A DNA stretch of 64,000 nucleotides from Roseiarcus sp963709655 (lineage in GTDB: Bacteria; Pseudomonadota; Alphaproteobacteria; Rhizobiales; Beijerinckiaceae): the NCBI GenBank assembly GCA_963709655.1, contig CAVPXF010000053.1, positions 1-64,000 on the forward strand, given 5' to 3'. Every line of letters starts with the position of its first letter. Position 1 is the stretch's first letter. Below the pieces are notes generated by a model. It was given only the letters and a program-made list of their open reading frames with translations, ran no database searches and had not been told where the DNA came from. Of the stretch, positions 9,142-20,997 are shown piece by piece. Position numbers and translations under genes: made by a program.

Positions 9142-9831
9142 ATGACGGGCGCAGCCGTAAAGCGCGTCGCGCTCGTCACCGGGGCCAATCGCGGCATCGG
9201 TCTCGAGGTCTGCCGTCAGCTTGCCCGGCATGGCGCGCGGGTGTTTCTGGGGGCGCGCGATTACGACAAGGGCGAGGCGGAGGCGCGCCGCCTCGGCGGC
9301 GACGTCAGCGCCGTCGCGCTCGACGTCGACGATCCGGATGCGCCGTCTCGGCTCGCTGCTGCGATCGGGCCGGTGGACGTCCTGATCAACAACGCCGGCG
9401 TCCATTACGACACCTGGGAAACCGCGCTCTCCGCCGACTGGCGCATCGTGCGGGCGGCGTTCGAGACCAACCTGTTCGGCGCCTGGCGGATGGCGCAGGC
9501 CTTCGCCCCGGAAATGCGCGCTCGCGGCTGGGGCCGGATCGTCAACGTCTCTTCAGGCGCCGGGTCGCTCGCCTCGATGGGCGCCGGGACGCCGGCCTAT
9601 GCGACGTCGAAGGCGGCTCTCAATGCGCTGACCCGGGTTCTGGCGGGGGAGCTTGCGGGAACCGGCGTGCTGGTCAACGCGGTCTGTCCGGGCTGGGTCG
9701 CAACCGACATGGGCGGCGCCGGCGGACGACCGGTCGCGGACGGCGCGGCGAGCGTGCTGTGGGCGGTCGACCTGCCGGACGGCGGACCGACCGGCGGCTT
9801 TTTCCGCGACGGACAGCCGGTCGCGTGGTGA
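9142..9831 (+). CDS. short-chain dehydrogenase/reductase (carbonyl-reductase-like)
   Basis: 229 residues. The classic SDR cofactor motif TGANRGIG is at residues 13-20, NNAG near 85, the catalytic Ser in NVSSGAGS, and Y-x-x-x-K in YATSK, followed by CPGWVATDMGG. The sequence shape resembles carbonyl reductase 1-type SDRs that reduce ketones with NADPH; the substrate is unknown. The ATG at 9142 follows the upstream NTF2-like gene's TGA by 2 nt, so the two are translationally linked. Confidence 0.85.
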   Translation: MTGAAVKRVALVTGANRGIGLEVCRQLARHGARVFLGARDYDKGEAEARRLGGDVSAVALDVDDPDAPSRLAAAIGPVDVLINNAGVHYDTWETALSADWRIVRAAFETNLFGAWRMAQAFAPEMRARGWGRIVNVSSGAGSLASMGAGTPAYATSKAALNALTRVLAGELAGTGVLVNAVCPGWVATDMGGAGGRPVADGAASVLWAVDLPDGGPTGGFFRDGQPVAW

Positions 9832-9853
9832 CGGCTGTGTCGGGCGGCGCGTC

Positions 9854-11143
<1,290 letters not shown>

Positions 11144-11244
11144 CGAGGATCTCCTGCCGGCTCAAGCGTCACTGTGCGCTGCAATAGCGATATCGCAGCG
11201 CATTTGGCGGAACAAGTCAAACCAAAGAATCAGCGGGCCTGGGC

Positions 11245-12555
11245 CTACACGGGGTTCTCGTAGCTGAATGCCTGGGCGGACTCGTCGTAGGCGAACAGTT
11301 CGCCATAGCGCCCGAGGTTGATGACGGTCTTGAGGGTCCGGTCGGCGTAGTCCTCGGACATGTAGTCCTCGAGCTCTTCCCGGAACCGGCTGATCGGGGC
11401 GCGATGCGACGGACGCTCGTCGAGCACCCGCTTGATGTGCGAAGCGAGCGGCACGCTGGCGAGCGTCTGCTCGCCCAGCACTTTCTTGCGTTGGTCGACG
11501 TCCATGTCGACGAAGCGCTGGCCGAGCGGGGTGAGCTTGATGTCGGCCTCTTCGAAGTCGGCAAGCTTGAGGATCTGCAACGTTTCGCCGAGGGGGAAGA
11601 GGTCGTCGATCTCGAAGCCGAGCGAGTCGGCCAGATGCGGCAGATCCGCTTTGCCGTTGTAAGGCGGCGCCGCGATCTCCTCGAGCATGCCGGCGAGCGA
11701 GTTGGTCGAGATGTCGGGCAGGGTCAGGGCGAGGCCGGCCGCCGAGGCCTCCCGCGGCGCGACGCGCGCCGTCTCGGCCCGCTGGGTCATCAGCGCGTAG
11801 ATCTGCTCGACCAGGGCGCGGAATGGCGGATCGAGCCGGTCGCGCGGGTGGGGGATGGTGTTCGGGATTTCGGAGGCGATGCGGCCGGGATTGGACGACA
11901 GCACCAGGATGCGGTCGCTCATCACAACCGCCTCCTCGATGTTGTGCGTGACCATCAGAATCGACTTGATCGGCATGCGCCCGTCCTGCCAGAGGTCGAG
12001 GAGGTCGGTGCGCAGCGTCTCGGCGGTCAGCACGTCGAGAGCGGAGAAGGGTTCGTCCATCAGAAGGATCTGTGGCTGCATGACGAGCGCGCGGGCGAAA
12101 CCGACGCGCTGGCGCATGCCGCCCGAGAGCTCCTTGGGGTAGGCGGATTCGAAGCCGTCAAGGCCGATGGTGTCGATCGCCTTGAGGGCCCGCTGGCGCG
12201 TCTCCTCGAGCGACACGCCGTTGGCGCGCGGGCCGATCTCGACGTTGTCGAGGACATTCAGCCAGGGAAACAGCGCGAAGCTCTGGAACACCATAGCCAC
12301 TTGCTCGGCCGGGCCGTCGATCGGCTTGCCGGAGATCGTGACCGTTCCGCTCGTCGGGCGGTTGAGGCCGGCGATGATGCGCAGGAGTGTCGACTTGCCC
12401 GAGCCGGAGCGGCCGAGCAGCGCGACGATCTCGCCGGTCTTCAGGCTCATCGAAACGTTGTCCAGAACGAGCTTGCGCGTTTCGCCCGACCCCGTCGCGT
12501 AGGTCTGGTTCACGTTTTCGACGTTGAGCAACGTCGTCGTGGCGGGGTCCAACAT
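11245..12555 (-). CDS. ABC transporter ATPase, nitrate/sulfonate/taurine type with C-terminal AAA-associated domain
   Basis: 436 residues. The first 260 form an ABC ATPase: Walker A GRSGSGKST, Q-loop VFQSFALFPWL, signature LSGGMRQRVG, Walker B ILLMDEP and the H-loop VTHNIEEAV. The last 170 residues are the AAA-associated domain seen in COG1116-type ATPases paired with duplicated permeases. I start it at the ATG 12555, which has GAGGAG 7-12 nt upstream; the frame is open further upstream, but that part is antisense to the permease's reading and lacks a domain. It forms an operon with the permease 50 nt upstream. No binding protein is next to them, so the imported anion or small organic solute is unknown. 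Confidence 0.88.
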   Translation of the reverse strand: MLDPATTTLLNVENVNQTYATGSGETRKLVLDNVSMSLKTGEIVALLGRSGSGKSTLLRIIAGLNRPTSGTVTISGKPIDGPAEQVAMVFQSFALFPWLNVLDNVEIGPRANGVSLEETRQRALKAIDTIGLDGFESAYPKELSGGMRQRVGFARALVMQPQILLMDEPFSALDVLTAETLRTDLLDLWQDGRMPIKSILMVTHNIEEAVVMSDRILVLSSNPGRIASEIPNTIPHPRDRLDPPFRALVEQIYALMTQRAETARVAPREASAAGLALTLPDISTNSLAGMLEEIAAPPYNGKADLPHLADSLGFEIDDLFPLGETLQILKLADFEEADIKLTPLGQRFVDMDVDQRKKVLGEQTLASVPLASHIKRVLDERPSHRAPISRFREELEDYMSEDYADRTLKTVINLGRYGELFAYDESAQAFSYENPV

Positions 12556-12605
12556 GGGAAACTCCTCGTGAAGACCGAACTCAGGCCGGGGCGCAGGCCG
12601 CGCTC

Positions 12606-14330
12606 CTAGAGGCGCAGCCGGCGCTCCGCATAGCTGTAAAGCTGGCGCCAGAACAGGCGGTTGAACAGGGTGACGAACAGCGACATCATCGCGACGCCGA
12701 GCACGATCTTCGGGAAGTCGCCCTTGTCCGTCGCTTCCGCGATGTACGATCCGACGCCCTGGGCCTCGACGGTATGGTCCTTCCACCTGACCCATTCGGC
12801 GACGATCGAAGCGTTCCACGAACCGCCCGACGCCGTGATCGCGCCGGTCAGGTAATAGGGCGCGACGCCCGGCAGGATGACCTGCCACCACCAGCGCCAC
12901 CCTTTGATATGAAAGTTCTTCGCCGCCTCCACAAGATCGTTGGGGAAGGCCGCCGCGCCTCCGATCACGTTGAACACGATGTACCATTGCGTGCCGAAGA
13001 TGATCAGGAAGCTGAGCCAGATGTTCGGGTTGAGGTTGAAATAGAGGATCAGGCTGACGGTCGCGCCGAACAGCAGGTTGACCGGAAAGGCGGCCAGGAA
13101 CTGTGCGATCGGCTGGATTCGTTCGGCCCACTTCGGCCTCAGGCCGACCCACACGCTGATCGGCACCCAAACCAGCGACGCGAGCACGATCAGGAGGAAG
13201 ACGCGCACGAGCGTGTAGAAGGTGAGGACAAAGACATGAACGACCTCCTCCCAGCTAACCTCGGTGGCGATGAAGCGGACCGTCAGCCATCCTGCGTATA
13301 CGGCGACGACGAGCACCAAGAGAATCCAGAGCGCGTCGAGAAGGCGGGACGGCTGCTGATCCGACTTTTTCAATTCCGGCATCAGTCGCGGAATGCGGAT
13401 CGGCGCCAGGCTGACCCCGCGCAGGACGGCGAAGACCGGCTGGGAGGCCAGGCGCACCCAATGGGTGCGTTGAAGGATGTTCAGCACCCAGGAGCTCGAG
13501 GTCTCCTGACTGGCCGACAGCTCGACGCGGAACTTGTCGGCCCAGGCCACGATCGGCCGGAACAGTAGCTGATCGTAGAGCAGAATGACGATCGCCATGG
13601 TCACGATCGCGGCGATGATCGCCGACCAGTCGCCCGCATCGTTCGCCTTGGCGATGTACGAGCCGACGCCGGGCAGGGTGATCGTCGTGTCTCCGACCGT
13701 GATCGCTTCCGACGCGACCACGAAGAACCAGCCGCCGGACATCGACATCATGGTGTTCCAAATGAGGCCCGGCATGGCGAAGGGCGCCTCGAGCTGCCAG
13801 AACTTCTGCCATCCGGTGAGGCGAAAGCCGCGCGCCACCTCATCGAGGTCGGGCGGGACGGTCCGCAGCGACTGATAGAATGAGAACGCCATGTTCCAGG
13901 CCTGGCTGGTGAAGATGGCGAAGATCGCCGCCAGCTCCGCGCCCAGCGTGTTTCCCGGAAAAAGGCCGAGGAAGAAGGTGACGGTGAAGGACAGGAAACC
14001 CAGGATCGGCACCGACTGGAGGATGTCGAGGAGAGGGATCAGCACCATCTCCCAGCGGCGGCTCTTGGCGGCGAGCGTGGCGTAGGTGAAGGTGAAGACG
14101 AGCGAGAAGAACAGCGCAGCGAACATCCTGAGCGCGGTGCGGAGCGCGTAATAGGGCAGGCTCGAGTAGTCGAGCGAGATGACGTCCGTCTTCGGCGTGG
14201 GCAGCGGCGCGGAAATGCCGTGATAGCTCTGCGCAATGGCCGTCAGCAAGGCCATGATCGCGGCGAAAGCGATCAGATCCCATTGATTCGGCAGGACCCG
14301 GCGCCCGGCGGAGGCGAGGCTGTTCAGCAT
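12606..14330 (-). CDS. ABC transporter permease with two fused transmembrane domains (duplicated anion-type permease)
   Basis: 574 residues with two BPD_transp_1 halves in one chain, about residues 60-260 and 350-560. Each half shows an EAA loop near its end: DEVARGFRLTGWQKF in the first and VEAAKNFHIKGWRWW in the second. About twelve hydrophobic segments are visible. This is the arrangement of COG4986, annotated as the duplicated permease component of an anion transport system. It is the first gene of the unit with the ATPase. The absent substrate-binding protein may be encoded elsewhere, or the system may act without one. Confidence 0.88.
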   Translation of the reverse strand: MLNSLASAGRRVLPNQWDLIAFAAIMALLTAIAQSYHGISAPLPTPKTDVISLDYSSLPYYALRTALRMFAALFFSLVFTFTYATLAAKSRRWEMVLIPLLDILQSVPILGFLSFTVTFFLGLFPGNTLGAELAAIFAIFTSQAWNMAFSFYQSLRTVPPDLDEVARGFRLTGWQKFWQLEAPFAMPGLIWNTMMSMSGGWFFVVASEAITVGDTTITLPGVGSYIAKANDAGDWSAIIAAIVTMAIVILLYDQLLFRPIVAWADKFRVELSASQETSSSWVLNILQRTHWVRLASQPVFAVLRGVSLAPIRIPRLMPELKKSDQQPSRLLDALWILLVLVVAVYAGWLTVRFIATEVSWEEVVHVFVLTFYTLVRVFLLIVLASLVWVPISVWVGLRPKWAERIQPIAQFLAAFPVNLLFGATVSLILYFNLNPNIWLSFLIIFGTQWYIVFNVIGGAAAFPNDLVEAAKNFHIKGWRWWWQVILPGVAPYYLTGAITASGGSWNASIVAEWVRWKDHTVEAQGVGSYIAEATDKGDFPKIVLGVAMMSLFVTLFNRLFWRQLYSYAERRLRL

Positions 14331-14597
14331 GGGCGACTTTCCGTGTGGCGCCGGACGGCGAAGGCGTGAGTCTGCGGCCGCTCAGGCGCGCATAACACAT
14401 TGTCGTCATTGCCAAGGCAACGAAAAATGCGCCCGCCCGCCCAAAGGAAACGCGTCCGACCGATGGACGACCAACATGACAGGATGACGACCAATCCGGA
14501 GCGCCCCTGCAATCGTCCGGCCCGCGCCGCCGACCCGAGCGAAAGCCCCGCCCCCTTGAAACCAGATCGGTCCGCCCGTTGGGCCGGCCGCTTATGC

Positions 14598-14626
14598 TTG
14601 CCTTTCCGCCTCCGCTCGCTTATATG
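14598..14626 (+). promoter_or_regulatory. sigma-70-type promoter for rpsB
   Basis: TTGCCT (14598-14603) and TATATG (14621-14626) are separated by 17 bases, close to the housekeeping consensus, about 120 bp upstream of the rpsB start. The long leader could carry control by S2 itself, as known in other bacteria, but no structure was worked out. Confidence 0.55.
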
Positions 14627-14743
14627 CGCGCGCATTCCACAGGCGGATTTCAGCGGCTCCTGCTCAAGGTCCCGCTCCGGTGGCGAGGAGGTCCTCGTCG
14701 TTCACGATCCGCCGAGGCTCAACCGGACAAGGACGACTAGCTT

Positions 14744-15763
14744 ATGGCTCTGCCTGATTTCACCATGCGCCAACTCCTCGAGGCGGGCGCGCATTTCGGC
14801 CACCAGTCGCATCGCTGGAACCCGAAGATGGCGCCGTTCATCTACGGCACGCGCAATTCGATCCACATCATCGACCTGGCCCAGACGGTGCCGCTTCTGC
14901 ACCAGGCGCTGAAGACGGTGTCCGACACGGTCGCCAAGGGCGGCCGCGTGCTGTTCGTGGGCACCAAGCGGCAGGCGTCCGACGAGATCGCCGCCGCGGC
15001 CCGGCGCTCCGCCCAGTATTTTGTCAACGCCCGCTGGCTCGGCGGCATGCTGACCAACTGGAAGACGATTTCCGGCTCGATCTCCCGGCTGCGCAAGCTC
15101 GACGAGATGCTCGCCGAAGGGGCGAAGGGCCTGACCAAGAAAGAGCGTCTGATGATGTCGCGCGAGCGCGACAAGCTGGAGACGGCGCTCGGCGGCATCA
15201 AGGATATGGGCGGCGTGCCCGACCTCGTGTTCGTGATCGACACCAACAAGGAGGCGCTGGCGATCAAGGAGGCCAACCGCCTCAAGATTCCGGTGATCGC
15301 GATCCTCGACACGAACTGCGATCCGGACGGCATCAGTTATCCGGTGCCGGCCAACGACGACGCCGGCCGCGCCATCCAGCTCTATTGCGACCTCCTGGCG
15401 CGCGCCGCGATCGACGGCATCGGCCGCAGCCAAGGCGCGGCGGGCGTGGATCTGGGCGAGGCGGAGGCGCCGATCGCCGAGGTTCTGCCGGAGACGGTCG
15501 AGGCCGAGCCGGTTCTTCCGCCCGACGATCATTTCGAGCTCCTGTCCGCGCCGCGCGGCGCGCCGGACGATCTGGCCAAGCTGACCGGCGTCGGCCCGCA
15601 GATCGTCAAGAAGCTCAACGAGCACGGCGTGTTCCACTACTGGCAGCTCGCCGCGATGAGCGACGAGGAGGCCGCCAAGCTCGACGCTGATCTGCGGTTC
15701 AACGGCCGCATCATCCGCGACAAGTGGAGCGAGCAGGCGCGGGCCCTGATCGCCGCCGAGTAA
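14744..15763 (+). CDS. rpsB: 30S ribosomal protein S2 with C-terminal helix-hairpin-helix extension
   Basis: 339 residues, about 100 longer than E. coli S2. The core (residues 1-230) begins MALPDFTMRQLLEAGAHFGHQ and contains RWLGGMLTNWKTI and the usual VIDTNKEALAI region. An acidic linker leads to a tail at about 275-339 with LTGVGPQIVKKLNEHGVFHYWQLA, a helix-hairpin-helix of the type attached to S2 and L21 in many alphaproteobacteria. S2 binds 16S rRNA and helps recruit S1. It is the first gene of rpsB-tsf-pyrH. An AAGGAC site lies upstream of the ATG. Confidence 0.96.
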   Translation: MALPDFTMRQLLEAGAHFGHQSHRWNPKMAPFIYGTRNSIHIIDLAQTVPLLHQALKTVSDTVAKGGRVLFVGTKRQASDEIAAAARRSAQYFVNARWLGGMLTNWKTISGSISRLRKLDEMLAEGAKGLTKKERLMMSRERDKLETALGGIKDMGGVPDLVFVIDTNKEALAIKEANRLKIPVIAILDTNCDPDGISYPVPANDDAGRAIQLYCDLLARAAIDGIGRSQGAAGVDLGEAEAPIAEVLPETVEAEPVLPPDDHFELLSAPRGAPDDLAKLTGVGPQIVKKLNEHGVFHYWQLAAMSDEEAAKLDADLRFNGRIIRDKWSEQARALIAAE

Positions 15764-15844
15764 CCGGCGAGCGTCGGGGGACTGCGTTCGGCCGGCCCGG
15801 TCGCGTTAAGCGGCGCGGGCCTGGCGTTTGTCTTGGATCAGCGC

Positions 15845-15880
15845 CGCGGCCCCCGAGGGCCGCGATCATTTTGTTTTTTG
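15845..15880 (+). terminator. hairpin with T-rich tail between rpsB and tsf
   Basis: Eight-base arms 15845-15852 and 15857-15864 (CGCGGCCC/GGGCCGCG, 4-nt loop) are followed by ATCATTTTGTTTTTTG. It probably attenuates read-through from rpsB, giving tsf a different level. The GC-rich arm word recurs at 15888-15895. Confidence 0.6.
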
Positions 15881-15929
15881 GTCAACGCCGCGGCCCGGGG
15901 GCTGCGGCACGAGGACATGAGGGAAATCG

Positions 15930-16832
15930 ATGGCTGCGATCACGGCTGGGCTTGTGAAGGACCTGCGTGAGAAGACCGGCGCCGGCATGATGGACTGCAA
16001 GCATGCGTTGGCCGAAACGGACGGCGACATCGAGACAGCCATCGACTGGCTGCGCAAGAAGGGCCTCGCCAAGGCCGCCAAGAAAAGCGGCCGCATCGCC
16101 GCCGACGGGCTGGTTGGCGCAGCGGTCGAGGATCTCGTCGGCGTGGTCGTCGAGGTCAACTCGGAGACGGATTTCGTCGCGCGCAACGACGATTTCCAGG
16201 GGCTCGTGCGCGGCATCCTTGCGGTGGCGCTCGACAAGGCGCCGGCCGCCGACGTCGACACGGTTCTCGGCGCCCATTATCTCGGCGGCGGGACCGTGTC
16301 CGACGCGATCGCCAACGCCATCGCGACGATCGGCGAGAATATGACGCTCCGTCGCGTCCAGGGCCTCCGGGTTTCGGAAGGCGCAATCGGACAATACGTT
16401 CACGGTCAGATCGTCGACGGCCTTGGCCGCATCGGCGTGATCGTCGGCCTGGAGTCGAAGGGCGATCGGGACGCGCTCGCCGCGCTCGGGCGGCAGGTGG
16501 CGATGCACGTCGCCGCCGCAAGCCCGATCGCGCTCGGCGCTGACGGCGTCGATCCGGCGACGGTTGCGCGCGAGCGCTCGGTGCTGGCGGAGAAGAACGC
16601 CGGCAAGCCGCCGCACGTGCTCGAGAAGATCGTCGAATCCGGCCTCAAGACCTATTACAAGGAGGTCTGCCTGCTCGACCAGCCTTACGTCCACGACCCG
16701 GCCAAGAGCGTCGCGCAAGCGGTCAAGGAGGCCGAGAAGACGGTCGGCGCGCCGATCTCGGTCACCGGCTTCGTCCGCTTCGCGCTCGGCGAAGGGGTCG
16801 ACAAACCCGCGGACGAGGGCTCTAGCGCCTGA
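15930..16832 (+). CDS. tsf: translation elongation factor Ts
   Basis: 300 residues. The N-terminal UBA-like part contains LVKDLREKTGAGMMDCKHAL and the core TDFVARNDDF, both hallmarks of EF-Ts, the guanine nucleotide exchange factor that recycles EF-Tu in the cytoplasm. Two dimerisation/core subdomains follow, ending near KAVAEAEKTVGAPISV-like sequence (SVAQAVKEAEKTVGAP). GAGGGAAA precedes the ATG. It sits between rpsB and pyrH as in most bacteria and is followed by a strong terminator. Confidence 0.96.
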   Translation: MAAITAGLVKDLREKTGAGMMDCKHALAETDGDIETAIDWLRKKGLAKAAKKSGRIAADGLVGAAVEDLVGVVVEVNSETDFVARNDDFQGLVRGILAVALDKAPAADVDTVLGAHYLGGGTVSDAIANAIATIGENMTLRRVQGLRVSEGAIGQYVHGQIVDGLGRIGVIVGLESKGDRDALAALGRQVAMHVAAASPIALGADGVDPATVARERSVLAEKNAGKPPHVLEKIVESGLKTYYKEVCLLDQPYVHDPAKSVAQAVKEAEKTVGAPISVTGFVRFALGEGVDKPADEGSSA

Positions 16833-16840
16833 GACATGAC

Positions 16841-16866
16841 AAAGCGGCCCCAGGGCCGCTTTTTTA
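16841..16866 (+). terminator. intrinsic terminator after tsf
   Basis: AAAGCGGCCC at 16841-16850 pairs with GGGCCGCTTT at 16853-16862, running straight into TTTTTT. It closes the rpsB-tsf unit, so pyrH needs read-through or its own promoter in the 90 bp that follow. Confidence 0.85.
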
Positions 16867-16957
16867 ATGACCTGAGCGCGGAGCAGGCGATTGCGCCGGG
16901 CGGCGCTGCATGGCCCATTGCGCGCCGGACGCGAATCGGCGCCGCAGGAGACGACCG

Positions 16958-17677
16958 ATGACTTCGAAGCCGATCTTCAACCGTGTCGTGGTCAAGCTGT
17001 CCGGCAAGTCTTTGATGGGGCCGGACAGGTTCGGGCTCAATGCGGACACCATTCAGCGGATGGCCGCGGACCTCAAGGCGACCGCTGAACTCGGCGTGCA
17101 GGTCGCCGTGGTCGTGGGCGGGGGCAACTTTTTCCGCGGATTGCAGGGCGCCGACAAAGGAATCGAGCGGGCGCGCGCCGATTCGATCGGGATGCTGGCG
17201 ACCGTGATGAACGCGCTCGCCATGGAGGGCGCGCTCGAGCAGATCGGCCAGCCGGCCCGGGTCCTGTCGGCGGTCGCCATGCCCTCGCTGTGCCAGCCCT
17301 ATTCGCGGCAGGCGGCGCTCGCCCACCTCGTTAAGCGTCGGGTCATCATGCTGGCGGGGGGCACCGGAAATCCGTTCTTCACCACGGACACGGGCGCGGC
17401 GCTCAGGGCCTGCGAACTCGCCTGCGACGCGGTGATGAAGGCGACCCAGGTCGATGGCATCTACTCGGCCGACCCGAAAAAGGATCCCGGCGCGACGCGC
17501 TACGACCGGCTGACCCACGACGAGGCGATCGCGCGAAACCTTCAGGTGATGGACACGGCGGCCTTCGCCCTTTGCCGCGACAACGGTATCCCGATCGTGG
17601 TGTTCTCGGTCAATGAGCCTGGCGCAATCCCCGCGGCGCTGACCGGCCGGGGCAGAGCGACCTTCGTCGTGCCTTGA
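16958..17677 (+). CDS. pyrH: uridylate kinase (UMP kinase)
   Basis: 239 residues of the amino-acid-kinase fold, phosphorylating UMP to UDP. Seen: VVVKLSGKSLMG at the N-terminus, VVVGGGNFFRG, the ADSIGMLATVMNALA helix, MLAGGTGNPFFTTDTGAALRA and VDGIYSADPKKDP. The start is set by AGGAG at 16946-16950, 7 nt before the ATG at 16958; a longer in-frame start at 16910 has no such site. In most relatives frr, uppS and cdsA follow; here the next gene is on the opposite strand 11 nt away, so the usual cluster is broken. Confidence 0.95.
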   Translation: MTSKPIFNRVVVKLSGKSLMGPDRFGLNADTIQRMAADLKATAELGVQVAVVVGGGNFFRGLQGADKGIERARADSIGMLATVMNALAMEGALEQIGQPARVLSAVAMPSLCQPYSRQAALAHLVKRRVIMLAGGTGNPFFTTDTGAALRACELACDAVMKATQVDGIYSADPKKDPGATRYDRLTHDEAIARNLQVMDTAAFALCRDNGIPIVVFSVNEPGAIPAALTGRGRATFVVP

Positions 17678-17688
17678 ACGCCGCCCCT

Positions 17689-18678
17689 TCAGCCGCGCAT
17701 GGCCTTGAGCGCAGCGGCGAGCCGCCGCCGCTTGAATAGGCCGAGGGTTGCGAATCCGATGATCGTCATGACCCAGGTGGACGGTTCTGGCGCCGTTCCG
17801 CCGCTGGTCGGGACGTAGTAAGGGATCGTCACCGTCGGCACTGTCGTCGCTGGAATGTCGGGGGTGGCGGGCGTCTGCCACGGCTGCGGATTGGAAGAAA
17901 GATCGAACGTTGGCGGCGGATTCGACGCCGTGTCGATTGGAGAAAGGGCCGTCAGAAGATTGTCCAGTGACGAAACGTTGTCGACAGGCGGCGGGATCTC
18001 AGGCGCCAGCGGAGGCGTTTGAACTTCGATCTCGATCGGATACCCGAGGCCAGCGCCCGAAGTCGTCGGCGACGAAGCGCCCGAAGTCGTCGGCGACGAA
18101 GCGTCCGAATTGAAGGGGCTGGAAAGGTTCGCAGGGCCCGACCCGCTCGGCTCTTGCGTCCCGGTCTGCGCCGATCCGTCGTCGGACTGCGGATCGAACT
18201 CCAGGGTCCCGGTCTTGAGGCGCCGACGCGCCAAGTGGACGACGATCCTCGCCGGCTCGTCGAACGACAGCACGCCTTGCGCGGCTCGGTCGGCGTAGAC
18301 GTCTCGGCTGTCCCCGCCGAGCCAAAACGGCGGGATGGCGGCCGCGGAGCCCAGGATGTTGACCCGACGGTCGGAGGCGCGCGCAAGCACCACGCAGCGA
18401 GCGCCTGCGCGACAAGCTGTCGGGTCGCTTTCGCCCGCCGCGTCGGTCGACGAATCGCCTTCAGTCATCGAACCCGCCAAAAAACCGAATAGACTGTCGG
18501 ACGCGTTGAGCACAACCGCCGACTTGACCGGTCCGGCGCTCGTCGCCATCTCGGTCATGGGAACGGAAGCCTCGACGGGCTTCTGTTCGACCATTCGTTT
18601 GTAAACGACGCCGACCGTCGCGGCGGACGCGGACGAAACCGCCGCCGCCACAACCACGGCCAAGACTTTACCACTCAA
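17689..18678 (-). CDS. PEP-CTERM sorting-signal protein, function unknown
   Basis: 329 residues. The N-terminus is a hydrophobic export segment (VLAVVVAAAVSSASAATVGVVY). The C-terminus APEPSTWVMTIIGFATLGLF followed by KRRR is a textbook PEP-CTERM signal: the tripeptide, a membrane helix and a basic tail that exosortase (EpsH) cleaves. The middle is Pro/Ser/Thr-rich and contains a tandem duplication of about 24 bp giving SPTTSGA twice; near 85-160 there is a small compact segment of unknown fold with a Cys pair. The start is TTG at 18676-18678, chosen for the AGGAGG site 7 nt upstream. No exosortase gene is in the window. It ends 11 nt from pyrH's end, convergent. Confidence 0.8.
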   Translation of the reverse strand: MSGKVLAVVVAAAVSSASAATVGVVYKRMVEQKPVEASVPMTEMATSAGPVKSAVVLNASDSLFGFLAGSMTEGDSSTDAAGESDPTACRAGARCVVLARASDRRVNILGSAAAIPPFWLGGDSRDVYADRAAQGVLSFDEPARIVVHLARRRLKTGTLEFDPQSDDGSAQTGTQEPSGSGPANLSSPFNSDASSPTTSGASSPTTSGAGLGYPIEIEVQTPPLAPEIPPPVDNVSSLDNLLTALSPIDTASNPPPTFDLSSNPQPWQTPATPDIPATTVPTVTIPYYVPTSGGTAPEPSTWVMTIIGFATLGLFKRRRLAAALKAMRG

Positions 18679-18926
18679 CGTGAGCCTCCTGATGGGAGGT
18701 TATTATACCCTTCGAAAGCGCTTGTGTCTCTCTGTCAACCAAAAAATCTTTACGCAAGTACCAACGGATAACGGCCATGCAATTCGGCGCGCCTATCCGA
18801 CTGCAACCTAAAGGGGAAGGACACCTTTCTTTTTACGCGGCGCGGCTGAATACCCGTTTTCCATGCCGCTTCGACGGAGAAGGCGACCGACGAACGCCCA
18901 ATCTTCGGCTTTTCGCCAGCAAGGGG

Positions 18927-20941
<2,015 letters not shown>

Positions 20942-20960
20942 CGCGAGCCTCGCCTTTTTG

Positions 20961-20981
20961 GGCGGGGTCGCTGACCCCGCC
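20961..20981. repeat. single 9-3-9 hairpin upstream of the DUF255 gene
   Basis: GGCGGGGTC (20961-20969) and its complement (20973-20981) flank GCT. The 9-base arms and 3-nt spacer match the architecture of the hairpins in the adjacent tandem array although the arm bases differ. It lies just before the ribosome-binding region of the gene on the minus strand and could affect its mRNA leader. Confidence 0.65.
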
Positions 20982-20997
20982 GAAACCGCCGCAACTT

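Noticed and set aside
11245..13170. 641-codon version of the ABC ATPase
   Set aside because: The extra N-terminus overlaps the permease gene out of frame; the ATG at 12555 has a good ribosome site and the domain start.
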